DNA of 64,000 nucleotides from Bacillota bacterium (GCA_015059245.1 SVAU01000007.1:67350-131349), one strand, 5' to 3'. Shown: positions 42,938 to 51,827, counted from the stretch's first letter. The notes: generated from the letters alone by a model not told the origin. Program-made: numbers and translations.

Positions 42938-44059
42938 TTATTGCATTTTTTCTTTTACTAGTGATGCGATTTTTTTTGTACACTCCTTAGTGTTTTCAAC
43001 GTATTTATTTATGAAATCTTTTAATTCTTTTTGGTCATACTTTTTGCCTAGACTTTTGCATAATTTTGACGCTTCTTTTTCTGTATATCCTGGTAATTCG
43101 TTGTAGTCTAAAGCTAATCCTCTTACTGTTTCATAATTATCTAAATCATAAGCATAGAAATATAATGGTATATTTCTTACTCCTGCTTCATAAATAACAC
43201 ATGAATAATCACTGATTAATTTATCTGCTACGAATAGCATATCGAAAGTACTAAATGATTTATCTATTATAACTTTATCATTAGTTGTTTCTACTTTTGA
43301 TAGTGGATGTAATTTAATAATTAAGTTATATTTATTTAAATCAATATTATCAATTAAATCATTTAAGTATTTTTCAAACTCTGTTTCATCTTTTCTAAAA
43401 GTTGGTGCGTATATCACGTTTTGTTTTTTGTTGTTTTTTAACTCTGGATACTTTTTGTATATCTTTTTTTGAATATCTTTTTCGTATTTTTTGTCATTTA
43501 ATACATCTATTCTTGGTAATGAATATATTTGAATTGTATTTGGATCCACATTAAATCCTTTAGCTAAATGGTCACGGTACGCTTCTCCAGAACATAATAT
43601 TATGTCATAGTTTTTATGCATTTTTAGCATAGTTGCATATGTGTTACTTGTGCCTTCTGCTTTTGATAATGCTGTATAACCAAATTTTTTCATTGTTCCA
43701 TTTGAATGCCACATTTGAATTATTGTGTTTTGTTTCTTATGGTTAAGTATGCTGACTGTTGGAATATATGAGTCTAATATACATACTTTGGATGTCGCTA
43801 GATAATACATTTGTTTTAACATATGGAAACCATATGATATAAGTGTTTTTATTTTTGCATCTTCTTTTCCGTCTAAAGTTTTACACAAGTATATTACTTT
43901 ATATTCTTTTTTTAATTCGTCTCCTAATAACTTAAAGTCCATGCTTATGTTATTTGATTGTCTACTCATGAATAGAACTTGTTTTTTACTCGGTAATAGT
44001 TTGAATAATGCATAGATTACATTTAATATCACTATTACTATTTTTATTATTATTTTCAT
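42938..44059 (-). CDS. CDP-glycerol glycerophosphotransferase family protein (TagB/TagF type)
   Basis: This 373-residue GT-B-like transferase has a single N-terminal hydrophobic segment, then IIQMWHSNGTMKKFGY, NVIYAPTFRKDE and LISDYSCVIYEAGVRNIPLYFYAYD, the family's donor- and catalysis-related motifs. It transfers glycerol phosphate (or ribitol phosphate) from a CDP donor to a lipid-linked acceptor at the inner membrane face. Its size is closest to a priming transferase such as TagB. It is coupled to the larger family member upstream (adjacent, 0-bp gap). Confidence 0.9.
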   Translation of the reverse strand: MKIIIKIVIVILNVIYALFKLLPSKKQVLFMSRQSNNISMDFKLLGDELKKEYKVIYLCKTLDGKEDAKIKTLISYGFHMLKQMYYLATSKVCILDSYIPTVSILNHKKQNTIIQMWHSNGTMKKFGYTALSKAEGTSNTYATMLKMHKNYDIILCSGEAYRDHLAKGFNVDPNTIQIYSLPRIDVLNDKKYEKDIQKKIYKKYPELKNNKKQNVIYAPTFRKDETEFEKYLNDLIDNIDLNKYNLIIKLHPLSKVETTNDKVIIDKSFSTFDMLFVADKLISDYSCVIYEAGVRNIPLYFYAYDLDNYETVRGLALDYNELPGYTEKEASKLCKSLGKKYDQKELKDFINKYVENTKECTKKIASLVKEKMQ

Positions 44060-45598
44060 TTACTCACCTAGAATTTCATCTTCGATAGCTTTACATGTGT
44101 TTGTTGTATTATTTTTCTTTATGTTTTTAAATCTATCTTCAATTTTTATTTCTTTAGATATTTTTTCTATGTATTTTATTACTTCATTAAACTCTTTTGT
44201 TTCATATTGTTTTGATGTGAATTTATCTACTGTGTGCATTGGTCTTTCATACTCATATAATTCTTTATCAAAACGATAAAATATTAGCGGTCTATCGAAT
44301 AAGGAATATTCGTATGCACATGATGAATAATCGGTAATCATGATATCGCTTATATATATTAAGTCGTTGATATCTAATGAAGAATAATCGTATATATACT
44401 CAGAATATTCTTCTGGAATATCCATAGTTTTGTTTATAAAAGGATGATTTTTTATTATAAAAATACTATTTGTTTTTTTACATAATTCAGCAATAGCTTT
44501 AACGTCTAAAAGGTTGAAATCATAATATGCTGTATGACTGCCTGTTCCTCTATATGTTGGAGAGAAAAGAATTACTTTTTTTGTTTTAAATTTAGGATTA
44601 ATTTTATATAATTCATCACAAGTTTTGTCTATTTTTTCTTTAGTTAGATATCCATCTAATCTTGGAATTCCTGTGCTGCTAAATATTTCTTTTTTTACTC
44701 CAAATACTTCTTGATATATTGGAGCCAAATCCTTTTGATCAACGATTGCATGAGTATAGTTTCTATGACATGATTTATATGGATGTGGTGAACCTTCTAA
44801 ACCAAAACGTGCATATCCTACTGATTTAAAACCTATTCCAGCATGCCATAGTTGAATTAGTTTTACTTTTTTTGATAATTTTAAGTGTGTTAATATTGGT
44901 GTATAGTTATCTACGAATATTATATTTGTACGTGAAATTTTTATTATTTCTAGCATGTATCCGATAATACTACTTTTGTTTTTGTACTTGTCTTTTGCGT
45001 ATTTATCTATTTTGTATTTGTCTTGTTCTTTTAAATATTCATACATTGCTTTTAAATTCCATTTTAATTCATTGTTATTTTCTGTTAAGAATAAAACTTT
45101 ATTTTTGTTTACTGGAATAATTCTTGCTAATTTATATAACATATTAGCGAATAATGTTATTGTGCTAACTACTATTATTTTGATTTTTGTTTTTAGTTTT
45201 GTTGTTTCAGCTAATCTATAAAAAGATTTTGGTTTGTAGTTTTTCATCATGAAATCTGTAGTTATTATTAGTTCTAATTCAGAGTTAATTCTGAAATTTA
45301 CTAAATATGCATACAAATTATCTCTATACTTAAAGTTTCTACTTAAGTTTTCTAGATCGTCAATTAATTCTTTAGTTATAGGTAAAGTCTCGTTATTTAA
45401 ATTTAAAGACCATTCTCCAGCTTCTAACATTGTTCCTAATTCAGTATTGCTAACATTTAAATAGAATTCGTTGTCACCTTTTTTTTCAAATTTATATGTA
45501 GTTTTATTGTTGGAAATATATAAGTCTTCTTTAGTATTTTTGTTTAAAACAAAGTGTATATTCGATCTTTCCCAAAATATTTTTTCTATCTTAATCAT
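44060..45598 (-). CDS. CDP-glycerol glycerophosphotransferase family protein
   Basis: This 512-residue protein has an extra N-terminal domain (about residues 1-130, beta-rich) and a C-terminal CDP-glycerol glycerophosphotransferase domain: LIQLWHAGIGFKSVGYAR, VILFSPTYRGTGSH and DIMITDYSSCAYEYSLFDRPLIFY. It heads a three-gene run of related transferases ending in the 1441-residue fusion, consistent with sequential priming and elongation of a teichoic-acid-like chain. Confidence 0.9.
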   Translation of the reverse strand: MIKIEKIFWERSNIHFVLNKNTKEDLYISNNKTTYKFEKKGDNEFYLNVSNTELGTMLEAGEWSLNLNNETLPITKELIDDLENLSRNFKYRDNLYAYLVNFRINSELELIITTDFMMKNYKPKSFYRLAETTKLKTKIKIIVVSTITLFANMLYKLARIIPVNKNKVLFLTENNNELKWNLKAMYEYLKEQDKYKIDKYAKDKYKNKSSIIGYMLEIIKISRTNIIFVDNYTPILTHLKLSKKVKLIQLWHAGIGFKSVGYARFGLEGSPHPYKSCHRNYTHAIVDQKDLAPIYQEVFGVKKEIFSSTGIPRLDGYLTKEKIDKTCDELYKINPKFKTKKVILFSPTYRGTGSHTAYYDFNLLDVKAIAELCKKTNSIFIIKNHPFINKTMDIPEEYSEYIYDYSSLDINDLIYISDIMITDYSSCAYEYSLFDRPLIFYRFDKELYEYERPMHTVDKFTSKQYETKEFNEVIKYIEKISKEIKIEDRFKNIKKNNTTNTCKAIEDEILGE

Positions 45599-45680
45599 GT
45601 GTCATCCCTGCCTTTTTTTATTATATCAACTTATAATTGTCAACTCAATGAATGGGGCTTTTTTTAACGTTTTTTTACAC

Positions 45681-45706
45681 AAAAAAAGATGATTTTAAAT
45701 CATCTT
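45681..45706 (-). terminator. Intrinsic terminator of rpsU-yqeY
   Basis: AAGATGATT / AATCATCTT hairpin with a run of seven T on the minus strand, overlapping the yqeY stop. Confidence 0.8.
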
Positions 45707-46151
45707 ATTTACTTAATCTTTCTTTAACAAGTTTACTTACTAGTGAACCATCAGCCCCAGCTCCTAAACGAGCAGTTGCTTCTTTCATTACTCGCCCCAT
45801 GTCTTTCATGCTTTCTGGTTTTAACTCATTGAATATTTCATCTAACTTAGCGTTGATTTCTTCTTCGCTTAGTTCAGCAGGTAAATACTTTTGTAAGCAA
45901 GCTATTTCTTTATTAAGATTTTCTACTTCTTCAGTCTTACCATATTTTTCGAATTCAGTTATACTATCTTTTCTTTGTTTAACTTGTCTTTTAATAACTA
46001 CCATTACTTCTTCATCAGATAAATCATGTTTTAAACTTATTTTTTCTAATTGAAGAGCACTTTTTAGCATACGTAGAACTGATAAATTAAATTTATCTTG
46101 TTCTTTCATAGCTGTAGTCATATCTTTAATTATTGTGTCATTTAATGCCAT
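45705..46151 (-). CDS. yqeY: GatB/YqeY domain protein
   Basis: This 148-residue protein matches YqeY: an N-terminal helical part (MTTAMKEQDKFNLSVLRMLKSAL) and a C-terminal part like the GatB tail (KDMGRVMKEATARLGAGADGSLVSKLVKE). GatB tails bind tRNA in amidotransferases; YqeY's own role is unknown. It follows rpsU by 11 bp, the conserved Bacillota order. Confidence 0.94.
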   Translation of the reverse strand: MALNDTIIKDMTTAMKEQDKFNLSVLRMLKSALQLEKISLKHDLSDEEVMVVIKRQVKQRKDSITEFEKYGKTEEVENLNKEIACLQKYLPAELSEEEINAKLDEIFNELKPESMKDMGRVMKEATARLGAGADGSLVSKLVKERLSK

Positions 46152-46162
46152 TTAAGATCATC

Positions 46163-46354
46163 CTATCTGTCGCTTTTTCTACGTTTTCTTGAATTTCTAA
46201 TCATTTCTTCTTTTGCTTTACGTCTCTTAACTCCAGGTTTGTCATAGCATTTCTTTTCTTTTAGTTTTGAAGGGACACCGCTTTTAGCAACTTTAATTTT
46301 GAATTTCTTTAATGCTGCGTCTACGTTACCGTTTTGTACCACTACTTTAGTCAT
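46163..46354 (-). CDS. rpsU: 30S ribosomal protein S21
   Basis: This 63-residue basic protein starts MTKVVVQNGNVDAALKKFK and ends in an Arg/Lys-rich tail (KRRKAKEEMIRNSRKRRK), the standard S21 form. S21 sits near the anti-Shine-Dalgarno end of 16S rRNA. GGGAGG precedes the ATG. A strong promoter lies upstream and yqeY is downstream. Confidence 0.96.
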   Translation of the reverse strand: MTKVVVQNGNVDAALKKFKIKVAKSGVPSKLKEKKCYDKPGVKRRKAKEEMIRNSRKRRKSDR

Positions 46355-46386
46355 TAATACTTCCCTCCCTTCATTAACTATATAAG

Positions 46387-46415
46387 ATTATAACACTAGA
46401 AAAACGTTTTTACAA
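46387..46415 (-). promoter_or_regulatory. SigA-type promoter of rpsU-yqeY
   Basis: TTGTAA (46415-46410) and TATAAT (46392-46387) separated by 17 bp, about 33 nt upstream of the rpsU start. Confidence 0.75.
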
Positions 46416-46479
46416 GAAAAAAACTACGATATTTAGGGCTTTTTCTAGATTTTTTTACTTTTTTTATACGAAAATAAAA

Positions 46480-46502
46480 AAAGAAGGTTTTTTCCTTCTT
46501 TT
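46480..46502 (-). terminator. Intrinsic terminator after the repeat-tailed membrane protein gene
   Basis: AAAGAAGG / CCTTCTTT hairpin with a T-rich tail on the minus strand, overlapping the stop. Confidence 0.8.
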
Positions 46503-47809
46503 TACATTTGACCGTTATTGTTTGGGAATTGACCAGGCATTGGTTGTTGTACTGGTTGTGATCCCATTACTGGTTGTTGCATCATTTGTGGTTGTGCAAC
46601 CGGTTGTGTTGGTTGCATTACAGGTTGTTGTTGCATCATTTGTGGTTGTGCAACTGGTTGAGTTGGTTGCATCACTGGTTGTTGAGGCATCATTTGTGGT
46701 TGTGCCATTGGTTGCCCCATCACAGGTTGTTGCATAACTTGTGGTTGTGTTGCCATTTGAGGTTGTGCCATTGGTTGTTGTGGCATACCAGGGTTTGGCA
46801 TCACTACTTGTGGTTGTGCTGGTTGTGCTACTCCACCTGTTGGCATAGCCATTGTCATACCAGGAACTCCAGCAACTGCTGCTTGAACAACTGGTTGTGG
46901 TTCTTCCTTAGCCTTTGTACACATATCTTTAAATTTCTTACTCCATTTTTGACCTTTTTCATAGATATCTAATGCTGGTTCTTGATTCATTGTTAATGGA
47001 AGATATTTATTAACTACTGAAATAGTTACGTAAGAATCTACGAATGCTACTTTAATAACATCGATTAAGAAGAATGCAATGATTAGGAATAGAATTGCCC
47101 ATCCGTCTCCTGCTCCTCCAGATATTAATGCTAGTAATCCGTATAATGCTCCCATACCTACTGCATAAAATAATACGATTCCGAAAGTTATACCTAAAGC
47201 GTTTTTAAGAATTGCTTTCCAGTTTTGGAAATATAGAACTACTCCATCACATGAAGCTTTCCATGCTCCGTCTTCTTTCTTTTGGAATACTCTAGCTAAT
47301 ACAGCTTCGTCTACGTAACCTAATACGATTCCTACGAATACGTTAACAATACTGATAATAGTTTGAACGATTTCAACTTTTTCAAACATTCCACCTATTT
47401 TAGATATTCCGTTTTGAATTTGTCTAACTGCTGCTGACATTAATTTGTCAATTGCAAAGAATACGTTAGCAGTTAAGAATCTTTCTTTTACTTTTTGTTT
47501 TCCATATTCTTTCATATTAACACCTTGTGGCAATTGACCGTTAAGTGCTAATTCACCGATTACAGCTACGTGAGCAGCTTTAATCATATAACCTATATAC
47601 TCACAACCAAATGAGTATAATTTAATCCCTATACCTAGTGCTACAAATCCTACTATAATTGCTATTACGGCTTGTGTTTCTATTAATAACATTAATAGCC
47701 ATACAACAATTGCAAAGTAGATTATTACACCTAAGTTTAGGGCAAGTTGCATACCAAATCTTCCCCATACAAATGGCATTGTTTTTTTGAAAATATCACC
47801 ATTTTTCAT
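46502..47809 (-). CDS. Membrane protein with Pro/Gln/Met-rich repeat tail
   Basis: The first 270 residues hold about six transmembrane segments and no recognised domain. The last 110 residues are a low-complexity tail of Gln, Pro, Met and Val in which a 17-residue unit (QQPVMQPTQPVAQPQMM) appears twice in tandem with partial copies around it. The tail follows the membrane part and would lie on one face as a flexible, possibly protein-binding arm. The repeat DNA makes it prone to length change. Function is unknown. Confidence 0.6.
   Translation of the reverse strand: MKNGDIFKKTMPFVWGRFGMQLALNLGVIIYFAIVVWLLMLLIETQAVIAIIVGFVALGIGIKLYSFGCEYIGYMIKAAHVAVIGELALNGQLPQGVNMKEYGKQKVKERFLTANVFFAIDKLMSAAVRQIQNGISKIGGMFEKVEIVQTIISIVNVFVGIVLGYVDEAVLARVFQKKEDGAWKASCDGVVLYFQNWKAILKNALGITFGIVLFYAVGMGALYGLLALISGGAGDGWAILFLIIAFFLIDVIKVAFVDSYVTISVVNKYLPLTMNQEPALDIYEKGQKWSKKFKDMCTKAKEEPQPVVQAAVAGVPGMTMAMPTGGVAQPAQPQVVMPNPGMPQQPMAQPQMATQPQVMQQPVMGQPMAQPQMMPQQPVMQPTQPVAQPQMMQQQPVMQPTQPVAQPQMMQQPVMGSQPVQQPMPGQFPNNNGQM
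46556..46760 (-). repeat. Tandem repeats encoding the Q/P/M-rich tail
   Basis: A 51-bp unit encoding a QQPVMQPTQPVAQPQMM-like peptide is present twice with near-identical bases, flanked by shorter degenerate copies. Copy number may vary between strains by slippage. Confidence 0.65.
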
Positions 47810-47922
47810 TGTTTACTCACACTACTTTCTATTATATTTTCATTATAGCATTTTAATAATTTTTAATAAATAATAAAGTTGTATGTTTTTTAAAGTTTTA
47901 CGTTTACTTTAGTTTTTTGCTA

Positions 47923-48729
47923 CTATTTTATTTTTTCTAATTCTTTAATTGATTTATTTGGAGTTGGAAGATTTTCTAGCATTGTATTGCCTAATTCTTT
48001 AATTGTTTGCCTAATAGATGATCCGACTTTGAAATGAGTTTCACTTGCTTGTTTTTCGCTTTTTTCTTTTTGTCTTTCTAATAGTTCTTCTGTTTGTGTT
48101 ATTCTAAATAAATTTGCGCTTAGTTCCGAACTGCCCATATGATCTAGTATTTCTTCTCTATATCTAAGTCCTTTTCTTTTAGCAATATCATCTGCGTTTT
48201 CTCCATTATATAGTCCTCTATATCCTGCATTTGTAAATTTATCAAAGTTTTTAACTCCTTTTGTTACTGCTATTTTATATAGTGCTTTATTGCCATCTTT
48301 AGTTTGTTTTCTTTTGTATAGTCTTTTTTCATCCTCTGTAAGTCTTGAATACTCTTTTTCTGTTAATTCCATTTTTCTAGTTTGAATTGCAAAATATGTT
48401 TGAGCAAGCGCGATACTGTTTATATGTGAGTCTCCGTTTTGAGCTATTAGGTAACATGCATATCGAGATAATCTATAATCCTTTATTTTTCGTTTACCAC
48501 CTTTAGCTATATTTATCATTTTGGTGTAGACACCAAAATGATATTTTGAATCGTTTCCACTTTTAAGACATGATGTTTGGGCTTTTTTTATTACTCTGTC
48601 AAAATATCTCCACTCTTTGTATCCTAATACTTTTTGTAATTCTCTTGCTTCCCAGAATTCGTTTTCTTCTTCATCGATATGTTTTATATCTTCAAATACT
48701 TTTTCTGTATATTGTTCTATTTCTGTCAT
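47923..48729 (-). CDS. dinD: DNA damage-inducible protein D-like
   Basis: This 268-residue protein has the DinD pattern: FWEARELQKVLGYKEWRYFDRVI near the N-terminus, then YRLSRYACYLIAQNGD and ALAQTYFAIQTRKMEL. The first segment resembles the BRO-N/KilA-like fold. In E. coli DinD is LexA-regulated and affects RecA filaments. It lies downstream of the bacteriocin operon, separated by a terminator. A 30-bp near-perfect palindrome (48514-48543) lies inside the gene. Confidence 0.85.
   Translation of the reverse strand: MTEIEQYTEKVFEDIKHIDEEENEFWEARELQKVLGYKEWRYFDRVIKKAQTSCLKSGNDSKYHFGVYTKMINIAKGGKRKIKDYRLSRYACYLIAQNGDSHINSIALAQTYFAIQTRKMELTEKEYSRLTEDEKRLYKRKQTKDGNKALYKIAVTKGVKNFDKFTNAGYRGLYNGENADDIAKRKGLRYREEILDHMGSSELSANLFRITQTEELLERQKEKSEKQASETHFKVGSSIRQTIKELGNTMLENLPTPNKSIKELEKIK
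48514..48543. repeat. 30-bp perfect inverted repeat inside dinD
   Basis: TATCATTTTGGTGT and its complement are separated by two bases (AG). It encodes part of HFGVYTKMI, a site where other DinD proteins have ordinary sequence of the same length, so it does not look like an insertion. Confidence 0.7.
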
Positions 48730-48761
48730 TTGTTATTCTCCTTTATTGATTCTTTCTAAAA

Positions 48762-48785
48762 AAGAATGTGCAAACGCACATTCTT
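48762..48785 (-). terminator. Intrinsic terminator of the bacteriocin operon
   Basis: AAGAATGTGC / GCACATTCTT, a 10-bp stem with a 4-nt loop, followed on the minus strand by TTTTTT; directly after the stop of the second bacteriocin peptide. Confidence 0.88.
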
Positions 48786-48787
48786 CT

Positions 48788-48940
48788 TTAACAACGGATT
48801 CCTTTAGTAAGATATCTGAATACTGTACCTAGACTTCTACCTAGATTATATAGAGTTTCTATTCCTCTAGATATAGCGTTTAACCATGAAGCATTTATTG
48901 ATGCTCCACCTGTTACATTAATTAATTCTTCTTTAGTCAT
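48788..48940 (-). CDS. Double-glycine bacteriocin peptide B (class IIb-like)
   Basis: This 50-residue precursor begins with a 12-residue leader MTKEELINVTGG ending in Gly-Gly, the cleavage site of C39 peptidases. The mature part is 38 residues, cationic, helical-looking (ASINASWLNAISRGIE...), with a GxxxG motif (GRSLG, mature 22-26) and a single Cys as its last residue. It lies 8 bp after peptide A and before a strong terminator. The leader, GxxxG and paired organisation fit one half of a two-peptide bacteriocin. Confidence 0.82.
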   Translation of the reverse strand: MTKEELINVTGGASINASWLNAISRGIETLYNLGRSLGTVFRYLTKGIRC

Positions 48941-48948
48941 AGATTCAC

Positions 48949-49101
48949 CTACTTACTAGCCTTACATGTTAGAGGTCTTAGTAGACCATTTACAAAACCT
49001 ATTATAAATGTTGCTACTCCTCCTAGTAATATCCATTTGGCTCCAGTTAATTTAATTGCACCTCCGTTGATACTAGATAATTCTTCATTAGTTAAATTCA
49101 T
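48949..49101 (-). CDS. Double-glycine bacteriocin peptide A (class IIb-like)
   Basis: This 50-residue precursor has a 14-residue leader MNLTNEELSSINGG with the conserved Leu/Glu/Leu/Ile positions of double-glycine leaders. The mature 36-residue peptide is strongly cationic and carries a hydrophobic helix (WILLGGVATFIIGFVNG) with GxxxG (GFVNG, 21-25) and a single Cys at mature position 32. GGGGG-type ribosome site precedes the ATG. The gene follows the transporter by 23 bp. No separate immunity gene is seen next to it. Confidence 0.82.
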   Translation of the reverse strand: MNLTNEELSSINGGAIKLTGAKWILLGGVATFIIGFVNGLLRPLTCKASK

Positions 49102-49124
49102 TGTTATTCCCCCTTTACTAATTA

Positions 49125-51179
49125 TTATCTATTATTCTTTGCATAGTTATTTTGATATGAATTAGTTATGTTTATTGTATTTTTAAATATATTAGTATTT
49201 GTATGAGTTATATATATAATAGTAGTCTTTGATAGATGTCTGTCTAGATTACCTAATATATATTTTTCAGTAGATTTATCTACTTCTGATAGAGATTCAT
49301 CTAATATTAGAATTTTTGGATTCTGTACTAGGGATCTAGCTAAGATGATACGTTGTCTTTCTCCACCACTTAAATTAAACGCATCATCGTATAGATAAGA
49401 ATCTAATCTTAGAGATTTCTTAGAAATAAGTTCATCTACTTTAGTTATCTTCAATATATGATTTAATTTACTTTTAGAGATATGTTTACCTAGTACTATA
49501 TTGTTATATATAGTATCAGTAAATAATTTATCTTCTTGAGATACATATAATATATTAGATCTTAATGTATTAAGAGAATAATCTTTTATATTTATATTTC
49601 CTATAGTAATAGTACCTTTATAATCATTAATATTATGATTTAACATCTTAAATAATGTAGATTTACCACTACCTGTAGATCCTTTTATAGTATAGTGATT
49701 ATTTAATTTAAGATTTAAAGATAAATTATCTATTACTTTATGATAATCATCATAGGAATAAGATATATTATTAAATGATATATCTCCGTTAGTAAAAGAT
49801 TCTTTAGTAGAGAGTTTTTCTTCTGATAGAGAGAGAAAATCTTGTACTTTCATATAACTTAATTTAATTTCATTATAGTTAGGTATTATTCTTATAATAT
49901 CTTTTATTGGTTCTAGAAAATAAGATATTAAACTATTAAAAGTAATTAATGATATAAGAGATAATTTATCTAATCTAGTTAGATAAATGCCATAAGAACT
50001 AATAATTAATAATCCTATATCATTAATACTAGAATATATAGTGTTTAATATATTATAAAAATTATTAAAATTATATGTACTATAAATATAAGTAGAATAC
50101 TTAGATACTAAGTGATTAGTATGTTTCTTAGTTATATTAAGATTCTTAATAGTTTCTAAAGATGATATTGTTTCTCCTAAAGTACTATTAAATTCTGTTT
50201 CATTATCAATGTTATTATTAATCTTTCTATTTAATATAGGTGAAGATATAATACCTATTACTATATATAATAGTGAGATTATGCAAAGAATAAAAAATAA
50301 TCTACTATTAATAACATATAGGAAGATACTAGAACATAATAAGAGAGATATATCTAAAATAATATTAATTAATACTTCACTAAATAATTCTTTTATTTTA
50401 TTTAGGTCTTGTACCCGTGTAATTATTTCTCCTGGTGTTCTAGATTTAATAACATTCAAAGGGAGATTTATTATATGAGATATAAACTTAGGTATAATAG
50501 ATAAGTCTATATTAAGAGATAGATTTATAGTTATATTATTTCTTATATGATTTATATATAATTTAAATATATTTATTATTAAGAATATAAGAGATATTAG
50601 TATATAGTTGTTACTAGATATAGATATTTTATAATGGTAACTTATTATTATTGAAAGTATTATTATTAATATATTTGTTAAAAGGATTTGATATATATAT
50701 GAATTATTATAATGAATAACGTTTGATATTAAGTCTTTTATATTATTTTTTATTTTATATAGAGGTATAGTTTTGTATGGTTGAAATAATAATATTATGT
50801 TTGTCCATTCTTTTAGGAATAAATCTATTTCTTTTTTTATGTATCCTTTAGATGGATCCATTACGTATATATATTTATTAGTTATTTTATATATTACTAT
50901 GAAATGATTTATTCCTTTATCTGTTATAGTATGAGCTATACATGGTAGTTTAATATCTTTGTTATGGATATTGTCTATTTTTTTACCTATTCCATTTAGG
51001 CCATACTTTTTAGCTGTTTTTAAGAGGTTGTATGCAGTTGTTCCATTATTATTGGTCTTTGTATCTAGTCTTAGTATTTCTAATGGTATATAGCCTTTAT
51101 AATACTTTATAATTGATTCTAAACAACATATTCCACAGTCTTTTATATCTTGTTGTTTTACTATAAATTTCTTTTTCAT
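49125..51179 (-). CDS. Peptidase-containing ABC transporter for bacteriocin export
   Basis: This 684-residue PCAT-type transporter has an N-terminal C39 peptidase (catalytic Cys15 in QDIKDCG, His92 in GINHFIVIY, Asp108 in MDPSKG), six transmembrane helices and a C-terminal ATPase with Walker A GSTGSGKST and signature LSGGERQ. It would cut the leaders of the two peptides after Gly-Gly and export them. The start was set at the ATG at 51179 behind AAGGGAG. No HlyD-like accessory protein is encoded here, which is the usual single-component arrangement. Confidence 0.93.
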   Translation of the reverse strand: MKKKFIVKQQDIKDCGICCLESIIKYYKGYIPLEILRLDTKTNNNGTTAYNLLKTAKKYGLNGIGKKIDNIHNKDIKLPCIAHTITDKGINHFIVIYKITNKYIYVMDPSKGYIKKEIDLFLKEWTNIILLFQPYKTIPLYKIKNNIKDLISNVIHYNNSYIYQILLTNILIIILSIIISYHYKISISSNNYILISLIFLIINIFKLYINHIRNNITINLSLNIDLSIIPKFISHIINLPLNVIKSRTPGEIITRVQDLNKIKELFSEVLINIILDISLLLCSSIFLYVINSRLFFILCIISLLYIVIGIISSPILNRKINNNIDNETEFNSTLGETISSLETIKNLNITKKHTNHLVSKYSTYIYSTYNFNNFYNILNTIYSSINDIGLLIISSYGIYLTRLDKLSLISLITFNSLISYFLEPIKDIIRIIPNYNEIKLSYMKVQDFLSLSEEKLSTKESFTNGDISFNNISYSYDDYHKVIDNLSLNLKLNNHYTIKGSTGSGKSTLFKMLNHNINDYKGTITIGNINIKDYSLNTLRSNILYVSQEDKLFTDTIYNNIVLGKHISKSKLNHILKITKVDELISKKSLRLDSYLYDDAFNLSGGERQRIILARSLVQNPKILILDESLSEVDKSTEKYILGNLDRHLSKTTIIYITHTNTNIFKNTINITNSYQNNYAKNNR

Positions 51180-51265
51180 AATTACTCCCTTCACTTTATA
51201 TATTCTCCATGAAGGTAGTGATTTCCTTTTTTTTCTGAAAAGTTTTTTAAATTTTTTTTAAAAAT

Positions 51266-51290
51266 TAAAAAAGACTAAATAATTAGTCTT
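51266..51290 (-). terminator. Intrinsic terminator upstream of the bacteriocin operon
   Basis: AAGACTA / TAGTCTT hairpin with a T-rich tail on the minus strand, ending the 146-residue membrane protein gene. Confidence 0.75.
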
Positions 51291-51723
51291 CGTATGTATC
51301 TGGATCTTCAGTTGGTATATTACAGTTGCCTGTATCTAGTAAACAATTAGAACAAGCAGTAAATCCTGAGTCATCATATTCTAATAATGTATCAAAAGCA
51401 AAATCTAATGCTGTAGGTAGTACAAATATTATTAAACCTGCTATTAGTTTTTTTACTATTAAACTAAAACTTGCTTTTAAGTCATCTGCTTTACCTGATG
51501 TAACTGTTTTAAATACTGATACTATAGCAGTACCTATTATTATTAATGGAACTACTATTTTTATTATATTAATACACATTCCTAATATTTTAAATGTTCT
51601 TAGTACTCCACCATACTCACAAAATCTTAACTCTGAAGATGTCTTGGCTGCCATTACTATATGTGGTGCTATTGTAAGTATAGATAGCGCTAATACTAAT
51701 ATTATTATATGTTTCTTTTTCAT
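51283..51723 (-). CDS. TrbC/VirB2 pilin-like small membrane protein
   Basis: This 146-residue protein has an N-terminal signal peptide (cut probable after VMAA, about residue 26), then two hydrophobic helices separated by a short polar loop (KTVTSGKADDLKASFSLIVKK), the layout of TrbC/VirB2-like pilins. It ends in a Cys-rich acidic tail (FTACSNCLLDTGNC). No other conjugation gene is in the window. It lies upstream of the bacteriocin operon but has its own terminator. The start was moved to the ATG at 51723 behind AGGTGAT. Confidence 0.55.
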   Translation of the reverse strand: MKKKHIIILVLALSILTIAPHIVMAAKTSSELRFCEYGGVLRTFKILGMCINIIKIVVPLIIIGTAIVSVFKTVTSGKADDLKASFSLIVKKLIAGLIIFVLPTALDFAFDTLLEYDDSGFTACSNCLLDTGNCNIPTEDPDTYED

Positions 51724-51827
51724 TGTTATCACCTATTAATATAATAATATAATTTTTAAGATTAGTAAAACAAAATAGTATATTTTACTATGTAAAGTAA
51801 TAATATTTATTATATGGAGGAATATAA

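Noticed and set aside
46522..46972. Plus-strand ORFs of 71 and 132 codons opposite the Q/P/M-rich tail
   Set aside because: They are antisense readings of the tandem repeats and have no ribosome site; the minus-strand frame explains the bases.
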